64,000 nucleotides of DNA from Dryocola sp032051265 (GTDB lineage Bacteria > Pseudomonadota > Gammaproteobacteria > Enterobacterales > Enterobacteriaceae), in NCBI GenBank assembly GCA_032051265.1, contig DAMBYU010000002.1, forward strand, positions 434,001 to 498,000, read 5' to 3'. The notes beneath the pieces were generated by a model. It was not told the DNA's origin. It did not search any database and saw only the letters and a list, made by a program, of their open reading frames with translations. Numbering within the stretch: position 1 is the stretch's first letter; each line of letters begins with the position of its first letter. A program made the translations under genes and the position numbers. Shown one piece after another: positions 45,121 through 52,795 of this stretch.

Positions 45121-45663
45121 TTACTGTTTCTTCTTAGGAGCGAGCACCATGATCATCTGGCGGCCTTCGATCTTCGATGGGAAGGATTCGACCACTGCCA
45201 GTTCACTCAGATCGTCACGGACGCGGTTAAGCACTTCCATACCGATCTGCTGGTGAGCCATCTCACGACCGCGGAAACGCAGCGTGATCTTAGCTTTATC
45301 ACCCTCTTCCAGAAAGCGAACCAGGCTGCGGAGTTTTACCTGGTAGTCGCCATCGTCAGTGCCAGGCCGGAATTTGATTTCCTTAACCTGAATAACTTTT
45401 TGCTTCTTCTTCTGTTCCTTAGAAGATTTGCTTTTTTCGTAGAGGAACTTGCCGTAATCCATGATGCGGCAAACAGGCGGTTCGGCATTAGGACTGATTT
45501 CGACTAAATCAACCCCAGCCTCTTCGGCTTTTTCTAAAGCTTCATTCAGACTGACAATACCTAGCTGCTCGCCGTCTAGACCTGTTAGACGAACCTCAGT
45601 GGCACGAATTTCTCTGTTAATGCGATTAGGACGCGCCGGTTGAACTCTTTTTCCGCCTTTAAT
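45121..45663 (-). CDS. infC: Translation initiation factor IF-3 (AUU start)
   Basis: A 180-aa IF-3 when started at ATT 45663 (IKGGKRVQPARPNRIN...). The strong GGAGGAAT site lies about 7 nt before the ATT and overlaps the thrS stop. The first in-frame ATG (45462) would delete the N-terminal domain and start at MDYGKFLYEK. The N-domain, Lys-rich linker (SSKEQKKKQK) and C-domain are all present. The AUU start lets IF-3 repress its own translation in E. coli. Start is 3 bp after thrS. Confidence 0.97.
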   Translation of the reverse strand: MKGGKRVQPARPNRINREIRATEVRLTGLDGEQLGIVSLNEALEKAEEAGVDLVEISPNAEPPVCRIMDYGKFLYEKSKSSKEQKKKQKVIQVKEIKFRPGTDDGDYQVKLRSLVRFLEEGDKAKITLRFRGREMAHQQIGMEVLNRVRDDLSELAVVESFPSKIEGRQMIMVLAPKKKQ

Positions 45664-45666
45664 ACT

Positions 45667-47595
45667 TTATTCCTCCAGTTGATTTAGATTGCGGCTGCGG
45701 ATCTCTTGCTGCAGCTTTTCAATCAATTCGTTAACGTCCATGCTGCCCAAATCTTTGCCACGACGGGTACGAACGGCTACTTTGCCTGCTTCGACCTCTT
45801 TGTCGCCACAAACCAACATATAAGGGACACGACGCAACGTGTGTTCACGGATTTTAAAGCCTATCTTCTCATTTCTCAAGTCTGCTTTTACACGAATGCC
45901 TGCATTTTGTAGTTTACGGGTCAATTCGTTAACGTAATCAGCCTGTCCATCAGTGATATTCATCACTACTGCCTGGACCGGAGCAAGCCAGGTTGGGAAG
46001 AAACCTGCGAACTCTTCGGTGAGAATACCGATAAACCTTTCCATGGAGCCTAAGATGGCGCGGTGAATCATTACCGGCACCAGACGCTCGTTGTTTTCGC
46101 CGATGTACGACGCATTTAGACGCGCTGGCAGGGAGAAGTCGAGCTGAACCGTACCGCACTGCCATGCACGATCCAGGCAGTCATATAAAGTAAACTCGAT
46201 CTTCGGACCGTAAAACGCGCCCTCACCCGGTTGGTAATCAAACGGGATTTCGTTTTCCTGCAACGCCACGGCCAGGTCAGCTTCTGCACGATCCCACATT
46301 TCGTCGGTACCGATGCGCTTTTCCGGACGGGTTGACAATTTTACGACAATTTTTTCAAAACCGAAGGTGCTGTACATGTCATAAACCATGCGAATACAGC
46401 TATTCACTTCGTCACGCACCTGGTCTTCAGTACAGAAGACGTGAGCGTCATCCTGGGTAAATCCACGAACACGCATCAGGCCATGCAGCGCGCCTGACGG
46501 CTCGTTACGATGACAGCTACCGAATTCAGCCATACGTAATGGCAGGTCGCGGTAAGATTTTAGACCCTGATTGAAAATTTGCACGTGGCCTGGGCAGTTC
46601 ATTGGCTTAATGCAGTACTCACGGTTCTCTGAAGAAGTGGTGAACATCGCATCTTTATAGTTGTCCCAGTGGCCGGTTTTTTCCCACAGCACACGGTCCA
46701 TCATGAACGGGCCTTTTACTTCCTGGTACTGATACTCTTTGAGCTTGGAGCGTACAAATACTTCCAGTTCACGGAAGATTGTCCAGCCGTCGTTGTGCCA
46801 GAACACCATCCCAGGCGCTTCTTCCTGCATATGGTACAGGTCAAGCTGCTTGCCGATTTTACGGTGATCACGCTTCGACGCTTCTTCGAGGCGTTGCAGA
46901 TAAGCATTAAGCTGTTTTTTATCCGCCCATGCAGTGCCGTAGATGCGCTGCAGCATTTTATTGTTGCTGTCGCCGCGCCAGTAAGCGCCGGAGGTTTTCT
47001 GCAGTTTGAAATGATGGCAGAAACGCATATTCGGTACGTGCGGGCCGCGGCACATATCAATATATTCTTCATGATGATACAGGCCAGGCTTATCATCATG
47101 GCTGATGTTTTCATCAAGAATGGCAACCTTGTAGCTTTCGCCACGGTTGACGAAAGCTTCACGTGCTTCGTGCCAGCTCACTTTTTCCTTGATGACATCG
47201 TAATTTTTCTCAGCCAGCTCATGCATACGCTTTTCGAGCAGCTCAAGATCTTCCTGGGTCAGGGTGTGGTCAAGATCAACGTCGTAATAGAAGCCGTTGT
47301 CGATAACCGGGCCGATGGCCATTTTAGTATGCGGCCAGAGCTGTTTGATTGCGTGACCCAGCAAGTGGGCGCAGGAGTGACGAAGGATTTCCAGACCGGC
47401 TTCATCTTTAACGGTGATGATGGCAAGCTTCGCATCATGTTCAATGACATCAGATGCATCAACCAGTTCACCGTCCACACGGCCTGCGATACAGGCTTTT
47501 GCAAGGCCCGGACCGATATCAAGTGCCACATCCAGCGGGCTAACAGCACGGTCGTAATGGCGTTGGCTGCCATCAGGAAGAGTAATAACAGGCAT
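45667..47595 (-). CDS. thrS: Threonine-tRNA ligase
   Basis: A 642-aa class II synthetase: TGS domain (residues about 1-61), editing domain with HSCAHLLGHA (His motif) and HHEEYIDMCRGPH, catalytic core with zinc ligands (YCIKPMNCPGH, motif 2 CHRNEPSGALHGLMRVRGFTQ), and anticodon-binding C-domain. Same length as E. coli ThrS. AAGGA lies about 9 nt before ATG 47595. Translation is predicted to be self-repressed through the leader hairpin. Confidence 0.98.
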   Translation of the reverse strand: MPVITLPDGSQRHYDRAVSPLDVALDIGPGLAKACIAGRVDGELVDASDVIEHDAKLAIITVKDEAGLEILRHSCAHLLGHAIKQLWPHTKMAIGPVIDNGFYYDVDLDHTLTQEDLELLEKRMHELAEKNYDVIKEKVSWHEAREAFVNRGESYKVAILDENISHDDKPGLYHHEEYIDMCRGPHVPNMRFCHHFKLQKTSGAYWRGDSNNKMLQRIYGTAWADKKQLNAYLQRLEEASKRDHRKIGKQLDLYHMQEEAPGMVFWHNDGWTIFRELEVFVRSKLKEYQYQEVKGPFMMDRVLWEKTGHWDNYKDAMFTTSSENREYCIKPMNCPGHVQIFNQGLKSYRDLPLRMAEFGSCHRNEPSGALHGLMRVRGFTQDDAHVFCTEDQVRDEVNSCIRMVYDMYSTFGFEKIVVKLSTRPEKRIGTDEMWDRAEADLAVALQENEIPFDYQPGEGAFYGPKIEFTLYDCLDRAWQCGTVQLDFSLPARLNASYIGENNERLVPVMIHRAILGSMERFIGILTEEFAGFFPTWLAPVQAVVMNITDGQADYVNELTRKLQNAGIRVKADLRNEKIGFKIREHTLRRVPYMLVCGDKEVEAGKVAVRTRRGKDLGSMDVNELIEKLQQEIRSRNLNQLEE

Positions 47596-47616
47596 TATAA
47601 GTCCTTATTCGCAGTG

Positions 47617-47637
47617 GTGACCCACACGTAAGATCAC
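47617..47637 (-). promoter_or_regulatory. thrS translational operator hairpin (tRNA-Thr mimic)
   Basis: On the minus strand the thrS leader reads GTGATC-TTACGTGTG-GGTCAC, a 6-bp stem (one G-T pair) whose loop contains CGT, the tRNA-Thr anticodon-like triplet. It lies 21 nt before the start, next to the ribosome binding site, matching domain 2 of the E. coli thrS operator that ThrRS binds to block its own translation. Confidence 0.75.
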
Positions 47638-47919
47638 ATGCAATTTCATATAGTTTCAATAAATCAGCAAGTTACGAAAGGTTGAATGCTTCACTCTGCA
47701 AACTGTGCACATCTGAGCGTACATAATACCAGATGTACCCTTACGAACCTGCTGATTACACACGACAATAGTACACGTCATCGATCGAGGGATAAAGGCA
47801 GAACTTGATGGCAACAGAGTGAAACGAGTGGAAATCCGCCGGCCGCTTTTCCTGGCACTTCGCCTCGCTCAAGCCAGGGGATGATAGAAGTTAGAGTTTT
47901 AAATTATTAAGGGAGCAGA
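47638..47919. other. thrS promoter region and 3' flank of the accessory patch
   Basis: No credible gene. The right part should hold the remote thrS promoter and upper operator domains. A GC-rich inverted repeat CCTGGC / GCCAGG (about 47850-47877) lies between thrS and the NUDIX gene; it has no T-tail. Confidence 0.5.
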
Positions 47920-48405
47920 TTAGATATAGTCCTTTGCAATCAAAAGCATTAAAGTTGCTAGTGTAAAATTATCTTTAATTTTGTTTTCTCTTACAGCATT
48001 CACGATCTCTTCCCGCGAATATAAATCACACGATAGCACACCCTCCTCGGTCTGGACCATAAGGGTATTGAGATCCTCTATTTTACATTTAACTGCTTTC
48101 ACATTATCACTAATAAGGCCAGAGTCTGTACATAAATCGCCGAGCAACTGCATTTCCTGCGCTACAAAATTGAGTTCCTCCTTTAATTCTCTCTCACCAC
48201 CAACTAAATGGGACTCACCACTCTCAAGAAATCCTCTGGGGAACTCTAACAAAACCTCACCCCCCCGGATATGTTTAATCAAGGCATAACGATCGTTAAA
48301 GCAAGGCGCAATTACCACACCGCCATTCTTTTGAGCTATATGCATATAGCCATCAGTGCCCATCATAGCTATAACATATTGATTTTCTAAAGTTTTAACT
48401 TCCAA
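47920..48405 (-). CDS. NUDIX hydrolase (accessory)
   Basis: A 161-aa NUDIX-fold protein. The NUDIX box is readable as GFLESGE(x7)RELKEELNF, keeping the Gly, Glu, Arg-Glu and paired Glu residues that bind Mg, but with Asn where the consensus has the last Gly. Such enzymes hydrolyse nucleoside diphosphates linked to another moiety; the substrate is unknown. The start is uncertain: the frame begins at TTG 48405, overlapping the upstream membrane-protein gene by 11 bp (a GGA lies 12 nt before); ATG 48366 or 48363 would start at MMGTDGYM and give about 148 aa. AT-rich, unlike its neighbours. Confidence 0.78.
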   Translation of the reverse strand: MEVKTLENQYVIAMMGTDGYMHIAQKNGGVVIAPCFNDRYALIKHIRGGEVLLEFPRGFLESGESHLVGGERELKEELNFVAQEMQLLGDLCTDSGLISDNVKAVKCKIEDLNTLMVQTEEGVLSCDLYSREEIVNAVRENKIKDNFTLATLMLLIAKDYI

Positions 48406-49015
48406 AATTTATTATCCAGGTTTTATGTTTAGCCGAGTTACGAATTACCATTATAGTACTTTTTAGATATATAATAACATATATGAAGTAGAACAAAGCC
48501 TCCATCAAAAAGATAACATCTTTACTTTGGATCTTCATAATGCCTGCCAACTCTTTCATGAACATTGCAGCTGGCAACCCTGAAATAAATATCATCCCGA
48601 AAATCACTCTATTTTCTATTCCTTTGAATAAATCTTTAATTCTCATTTTGGAATTAAGTCTATCCTTCCTGGAAAAGAACGCCGTGGAGACACGATTTAC
48701 ATCTTTCAACTTTACTATATCCCTGGCTATTATCATATTCAAAAGTACAATTGAGCTGCTGTACTGAATATGCCAGGATCGTAGTCCAGACAATGTTCTT
48801 ATCGTCATACCGCTAATCAAAATCATTACTACATTAAATAAAACAGGAGCATACGCGCCCGTTAAAAACTTAGTAACGTTACTATATGAGCCAAAATAGA
48901 ATGATATAATCACAAGGTAGAAGGCTATTGCCTGGTCCCTTTTAGTCGACTGATCCCTAAGATGTTCATTGCATCTTTCGTAAACATTAAGAAGAAATTC
49001 TCTTGATACCGCCAT
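48395..49015 (-). CDS. Multi-pass membrane protein, unknown family
   Basis: A 206-aa protein not recognised. It has a soluble N-terminus (VSREFLLNVYERCNEHLRDQSTKRDQA), then four predicted membrane segments as two hairpins: AFYLVIISFYFGSY, LFNVVMILISGMTI, VIFGMIFISGLPAAMF and LMEALFYFIYVIIYL. A basic cytosolic loop lies between the pairs (SRKDRLNSKMRIKDLFKG). ATG 49015 has GAGGG upstream; a 10-codon longer frame lacks support. The NUDIX gene starts within its last codons, so the two are co-expressed. Strongly AT-rich, probably acquired. The layout recalls small-TM effectors of nucleotide-signalling conflict systems, which is only an analogy. Confidence 0.7.
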   Translation of the reverse strand: MAVSREFLLNVYERCNEHLRDQSTKRDQAIAFYLVIISFYFGSYSNVTKFLTGAYAPVLFNVVMILISGMTIRTLSGLRSWHIQYSSSIVLLNMIIARDIVKLKDVNRVSTAFFSRKDRLNSKMRIKDLFKGIENRVIFGMIFISGLPAAMFMKELAGIMKIQSKDVIFLMEALFYFIYVIIYLKSTIMVIRNSAKHKTWIINFGS

Positions 49016-49078
49016 CCCGCCCTCAATTATGACAAGGTCACACACCGAAGCTTATCTTAGGTGATAACTATTTCCATT

Positions 49079-49228
49079 TCACCCGATTGTTACTGCCTGG
49101 TTTAGCTGGCATACACCACTGTAACAACTGTCTGCTGCGTAAATAGCATCACCCGTTTCATCAGCCACGACTGCTGTATACCCTGGTCTGCGCAGGGCAA
49201 TGCTCGGCCCATCCTTTGGGGAGAACAC
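49079..49228 (-). pseudogene. Possible gene remnant, about 49 codons
   Basis: An open minus-strand frame from GTG 49228 to TGA 49079, encoding a protein-like sequence (RRPGYTAVVADETGDAIY, then AADSCYSGVCQLNQAVTIG). It has no ribosome binding site; an in-frame stop lies just upstream (TGA three codons before GTG). Its GC content is close to the chromosomal average, unlike the AT-rich genes next to it. It reads like the 3' end of a decayed gene. No family recognised. Confidence 0.35.
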
Positions 49229-49372
49229 CGTTATAGCTCATAGCTGACCTATCAATATTAGTAGGTGAATGTCGTATATCTTTTTACCACTATCTACTAA
49301 ATCGGTTCGTAACATGAAGGTTTTCAGCGATATGGTGGGATGGAAACGTGTTAATGCAGTCTCCAGAAACGG

Positions 49373-49464
49373 AAAAAGCCCGCACGGACGGGCCAAAAGA
49401 TTTGCTTCATACCTTTTATTTTTCTGTAGCAGCATTCCTAAGAAAGAAGAATGCTGCAAGCGAA
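49373..49464 (-). ncRNA. Candidate small RNA
   Basis: On the minus strand a promoter-like pair TTGATA (49499-49494) / TAAAAG (49476-49471) with 17-bp spacing is followed by two hairpins. The first is GCAGCATTC / GAATGCTGC (arms 49457-49449 and 49437-49429). The second is GCCCG / CGGGC (49393-49378) with a T5 tail, i.e. an intrinsic terminator. No credible coding frame spans it. It could equally be the terminator of a lost gene. Confidence 0.4.
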
Positions 49465-49499
49465 TACTTACTTTTATGTAACATTTATGCAACTATCAA

Positions 49500-49710
49500 T
49501 AATAGTAGTTAAGCGCTCACCGCATCGCGAGGAAAACGCCAGCGAAACAATACGGCCGCAATAAAAAAGCATGAATTACATTTGAATCGATAAAGACGAG
49601 AAACAGCTGAAAAAGTGAAACCAGTGCTGGTGCGGTTTGTACAATTTTTTCTTTTAACTATATTGCGGACGCGAACAAATAACCCTGACGGCGTAATATT
49701 TCGAGGTCAT
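49500..49710. other. AT-rich non-coding stretch
   Basis: No credible gene or recognised site. A short plus-strand open frame (49615-49797) runs through the downstream terminator and lacks a ribosome binding site. Confidence 0.5.
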
Positions 49711-49740
49711 AAAAAAACCGGGCTTTCCGCATCCGGTTTT
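49711..49740 (-). terminator. Terminator of the small exported protein gene
   Basis: AAAACCGG / CCGGTTTT with an 11-nt loop; on the minus strand followed by further Ts. It lies 75 bp downstream of the small exported protein gene. Confidence 0.82.
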
Positions 49741-49815
49741 CTTATTTCGCGCTCAGCTAAATTAATAGAAATTTTAAGCCAACGCGCATGGCGGTAATTA
49801 AAATAATATGATTAA

Positions 49816-50049
49816 TTAATACCACTCACCGGCAACAAGGGTATGTACATTGAACGCATCATCCATAGAGCGCCCTGTAGATTCTGCACCTGGCGCAATG
49901 TTGGAACCAGCTTCAATCTCGGTTACGTGCGAGGCTTTAACGGTAGATTGCGTCGTAGCGGTAGAAGCAGAATCCGCCGCAAACGCGCCGAACGAAAATA
50001 CAGAAAGGATAGCCGCTGCGGCTACATATTTAATAGTCTTCATAGTCAT
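49816..50049 (-). CDS. Small exported protein, unknown
   Basis: A 77-aa precursor with a clear signal peptide (MKTIKYVAAAAILSVFSFGAFA, cleavage before ADSAS), leaving a mature peptide of about 50 residues. The leader is like those of BhsA/McbA/YdgH (DUF1471) stress proteins, but the typical DUF1471 C-terminus is absent. The mature part is acidic and Ser/Thr-rich (STATTQSTVKASHVTE), ending VAGEWY. Two starts are possible: ATG 50049 (AAGAG nearby) or ATG 50043. It has its own terminator. Function unknown. Confidence 0.75.
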   Translation of the reverse strand: MTMKTIKYVAAAAILSVFSFGAFAADSASTATTQSTVKASHVTEIEAGSNIAPGAESTGRSMDDAFNVHTLVAGEWY

Positions 50050-50283
50050 TTTTTCTCTTATTTAATGAATCCCAAGGCATTTGCCTGATAACCCTACAAG
50101 AGTAGATCCAGATCACACTTTTGAACAGTCAATTTATTTGTCAAAACGTTTCAAATATATTGAACATATGTCGTGAGGGGTTAATTATGGAGAAAATATG
50201 AAGAAGCTTCGGCTTTATCATTTTACTTTAAATAAAACGAAAGACCAGATAAATAATAGCACATATTGCTAAATTAAAACGAT

Positions 50284-50307
50284 AAAGCCGGGACGAAGCC
50301 CGGCTTT
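50284..50307 (-). terminator. ydiY terminator
   Basis: Perfect 9-bp stem AAAGCCGGG / CCCGGCTTT with a 6-nt loop, 6 bp after the ydiY stop; TTT in the distal arm, then ATCG. Confidence 0.8.
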
Positions 50308-50312
50308 GACAA

Positions 50313-51071
50313 TTACATCTTATAGCCGAGAGTAATCGCGGTTTTTCTGTCAGTGTGCTCAGGCGCAGAATCCGGAGGATTAGAGTTCCAGGTTACGTTA
50401 TAAGCGACTTTCAGGCCGAAGTGTTCGTTGATGGCCACTTCAAGCCCTGTCTCTGAGTTCACCGTGGTATCTTCGCTACCCAGCACGGACACGCCCTGGA
50501 TAAACTTCGCGTTATCCGTCAGCTGCCAGTTGTAAATACCAGAGGCGTAACCCAGCGCCTGGGTTTCATGACCGCCGTCCGTGTATTCGTCGTAACGTAC
50601 ACCGGGACCAAATTCCAGACGGAAATAGTGCACCGGGCCGCTTAAGAACTGACGACCATAACCTGCGGTCAACACATCGCGCGCCTGATAACCGTTAAAG
50701 CGGTCAGTTAACCAGCTTGCCTGACCAAACAGGTAATCACTGTCCGTCACGTTATAACGGCTACGGCCACCCGCAGAGTAAGTCTCTGAAGAGCGTTCGT
50801 CGTTAGAGGAGGTATTGTTGGCATTACCCCAAAGTGACCACGCGGTGGAGGTGTTATACCAGGTCATATTGGTATTGGCAGTCAGCGTTGAGCTTTTAGT
50901 GTTACCTGACTGAGCGAGATAGCCCGCGTTGAGATTACCTTCGAAAGGTTTCTTCGCGGTGCTTGGGTCATCCATGACAGTGAAAACCGTAGTATCTGCA
51001 ACTGCAAAGTGACTCAATAGCGCACTTCCGGTCAGCAAAATTGCAGCCGGTACTGTCTTAACAAGCTTCAT
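50313..51071 (-). CDS. ydiY: DUF481-family outer-membrane protein YdiY
   Basis: A 252-aa exported protein with signal peptide (residues about 1-25, ending FAVA) and a DUF481-type beta-barrel of repeated amphipathic strands (GNLNAGYLAQSGNTKSSTLTAN, FGQASWLTDRFNGYQARDVLTAGYGRQF), ending in an aromatic-containing strand (AITLGYKM). It matches E. coli YdiY in length and in lying divergent from pfkB. The role is unknown; the E. coli gene responds to acid. Confidence 0.94.
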   Translation of the reverse strand: MKLVKTVPAAILLTGSALLSHFAVADTTVFTVMDDPSTAKKPFEGNLNAGYLAQSGNTKSSTLTANTNMTWYNTSTAWSLWGNANNTSSNDERSSETYSAGGRSRYNVTDSDYLFGQASWLTDRFNGYQARDVLTAGYGRQFLSGPVHYFRLEFGPGVRYDEYTDGGHETQALGYASGIYNWQLTDNAKFIQGVSVLGSEDTTVNSETGLEVAINEHFGLKVAYNVTWNSNPPDSAPEHTDRKTAITLGYKM

Positions 51072-51358
51072 TTATTAATCCGTAAGACAAAAAAAGAAAC
51101 CACCAGGGTTCCGGAATCTTCCCTGAGGATCAACATTTTATGTCTCAAGAAAGGTTACAAATTATAAAAAAGCCCGCATAACATAGCAATGAATTCCTCT
51201 TTCATTTTTTGAATAAGAAGCCTCTCAAAACATCTTTCTTTTCATATATATAGCCATCGCTTGCTTTTTTATAATCAGTTGGAAAATCAGGGTATTAATT
51301 AAAATTACTCCTCTCCTTAATAGTCTAAGCTCTACTTATTCATCAGAAAGGAGGATTC

Positions 51359-52288
51359 ATGACTAGCATCTATACGTTAACCCTTGCTCCCTCTCTCGAC
51401 AGCGCCACGCTAACCCCGCAAATTTATCCGGAAGGTAAATTACGCTGTACCGCCCCGGTATTCGAACCTGGCGGGGGCGGAATTAACGTTGCACGGGCCA
51501 TTTCACATTTGGGAGGTAAAGCCATAGCTATCTTCCCAGTTGGCGGTGCTACGGGTGAACATCTTTCCGCCCTGCTGCTTGATGAAAAGGTGGCGATAGA
51601 TACCGTAGAATCCCACGACTGGACGCGCCAAAACCTGCATGTGCATACAGAATCTACCGGTGAGCAGTACCGTTTTGTGATGCCCGGTGCCACGCTCACC
51701 GATGATGAATTTCGCCGTCTCGAAGAAAAAGTGTTGGCCATTGAGTCAGGCTCTATCTTAGTTATCAGCGGCAGCCTTCCACCCGGCATTGATGTCTCAA
51801 AACTTTGTTCGCTTCTGAAAGCCGCACAAAAAGCTGGCATCCGTTGCATCATAGACAGCTCTGGTGAAGCGTTAAAAGCAAGCCTTGAAATCGGCAATAT
51901 CGAACTGATCAAACCGAACCAGAAAGAACTCAGCGCGCTGGTGAATCGCGATCTCACCCAACCTGATGATGTACGCAAAGCTGCGCAAGAAATTGTGGAA
52001 AGCGGAAAAGCGCACCGTGTCGTTGTCTCTCTCGGCCCGCAGGGCGCTTTAGGCGTTGACGCCAGCGGCTGCGTACAGGTTGTTCCGCCCCCGGTTAAAA
52101 GCCAAAGTACCGTAGGCGCTGGTGACAGTATGGTCGGCGCCATGACCTTAAAACTTGCCGAAAACGCGCCTCTGTTAGATATGGTGCGATTTGGCGTCGC
52201 CGCTGGTAGCGCCGCGACGCTGGATCAGGGCACCCGCCTGTGTTCACGGGAGAACACGCAAAAGATTTACGATTATCTGCGCAGTTAA
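51359..52288 (+). CDS. pfkB: 6-phosphofructokinase II
   Basis: A 309-aa ribokinase/PfkB-family kinase, phosphorylating fructose 6-phosphate. PfkB motif 1 is PGGGGINVARAISHLGG and motif 2 is STVGAGDSMVGAMTLKLAE with the catalytic Asp. Length equals E. coli PfkB. AAAGGAGG gives a strong start. The 287-bp divergent gap to ydiY is AT-rich promoter DNA. Confidence 0.98.
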   Translation: MTSIYTLTLAPSLDSATLTPQIYPEGKLRCTAPVFEPGGGGINVARAISHLGGKAIAIFPVGGATGEHLSALLLDEKVAIDTVESHDWTRQNLHVHTESTGEQYRFVMPGATLTDDEFRRLEEKVLAIESGSILVISGSLPPGIDVSKLCSLLKAAQKAGIRCIIDSSGEALKASLEIGNIELIKPNQKELSALVNRDLTQPDDVRKAAQEIVESGKAHRVVVSLGPQGALGVDASGCVQVVPPPVKSQSTVGAGDSMVGAMTLKLAENAPLLDMVRFGVAAGSAATLDQGTRLCSRENTQKIYDYLRS

Positions 52289-52402
52289 TTTCTGCCCCCG
52301 TTCGCGGGGGCCATACTTCTGTCGTCCGCCCGTCACGCTAAAGGTCGCCATTTCCCGCAGATGAACTATGCTAAAACCTTTGGCATAACAACGAGGTGAA
52401 CC

Positions 52403-52693
52403 ATGAGTAATGGAGACATTGTGCGCTATGTCATCACCGTGAAATATAAAGAAGAGAGCCTGACCGATATCAATGAACTCAATAACCATCTGACGCGAGG
52501 TGGTTTCCTGCTCACGATGAGCGACGACGAGGGCAAAGTTCACGAACTGGGCACAAATACTTTTGGTCTGGTGAGCACCCTGAGCGAGCAGGAAGTTGCG
52601 GAGCTGGCAAAAGGGCTTGGCTATGTCGCGCTTGGCACCGAGCCTGAGGTCACAGTGACAAGCTGGGAGAAGTGGAAAAAGTCACAGGAGTGA
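52403..52693 (+). CDS. ydiZ: YdiZ-like protein
   Basis: A 96-aa cytosolic protein of unknown function (DINELNNHLTRGGFLLTMSDDEGKVHELGTNTFGLVS). Size and position between pfkB and yniA match E. coli ydiZ. ATG 52403 has GAGGTG upstream. No catalytic motif seen. Confidence 0.8.
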   Translation: MSNGDIVRYVITVKYKEESLTDINELNNHLTRGGFLLTMSDDEGKVHELGTNTFGLVSTLSEQEVAELAKGLGYVALGTEPEVTVTSWEKWKKSQE

Positions 52694-52795
52694 CAAATCA
52701 GTCCAGTTCCTGACCGGGATGTGCGTTGGTTCCAGGTTTTTACCCGGTTATAAGTGCAAGCTAATGATCTACCAGAGCAACTGGGGGGAAATATC

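Noticed and set aside
46669..47631. 320-codon open frame antisense to thrS
   Set aside because: Shadow of thrS codon usage; no family features and it runs through the thrS start and leader.
49238..49492. 84-codon minus-strand open frame
   Set aside because: It runs straight through a strong intrinsic terminator hairpin and lacks a ribosome binding site; the DNA is better explained as a non-coding RNA or 3' region.
47638..49815. Integrase-mediated genomic island or prophage remnant
   Set aside because: The patch is AT-rich and accessory-looking, but no integrase, transposase, tRNA target or clear flanking direct repeats were found.
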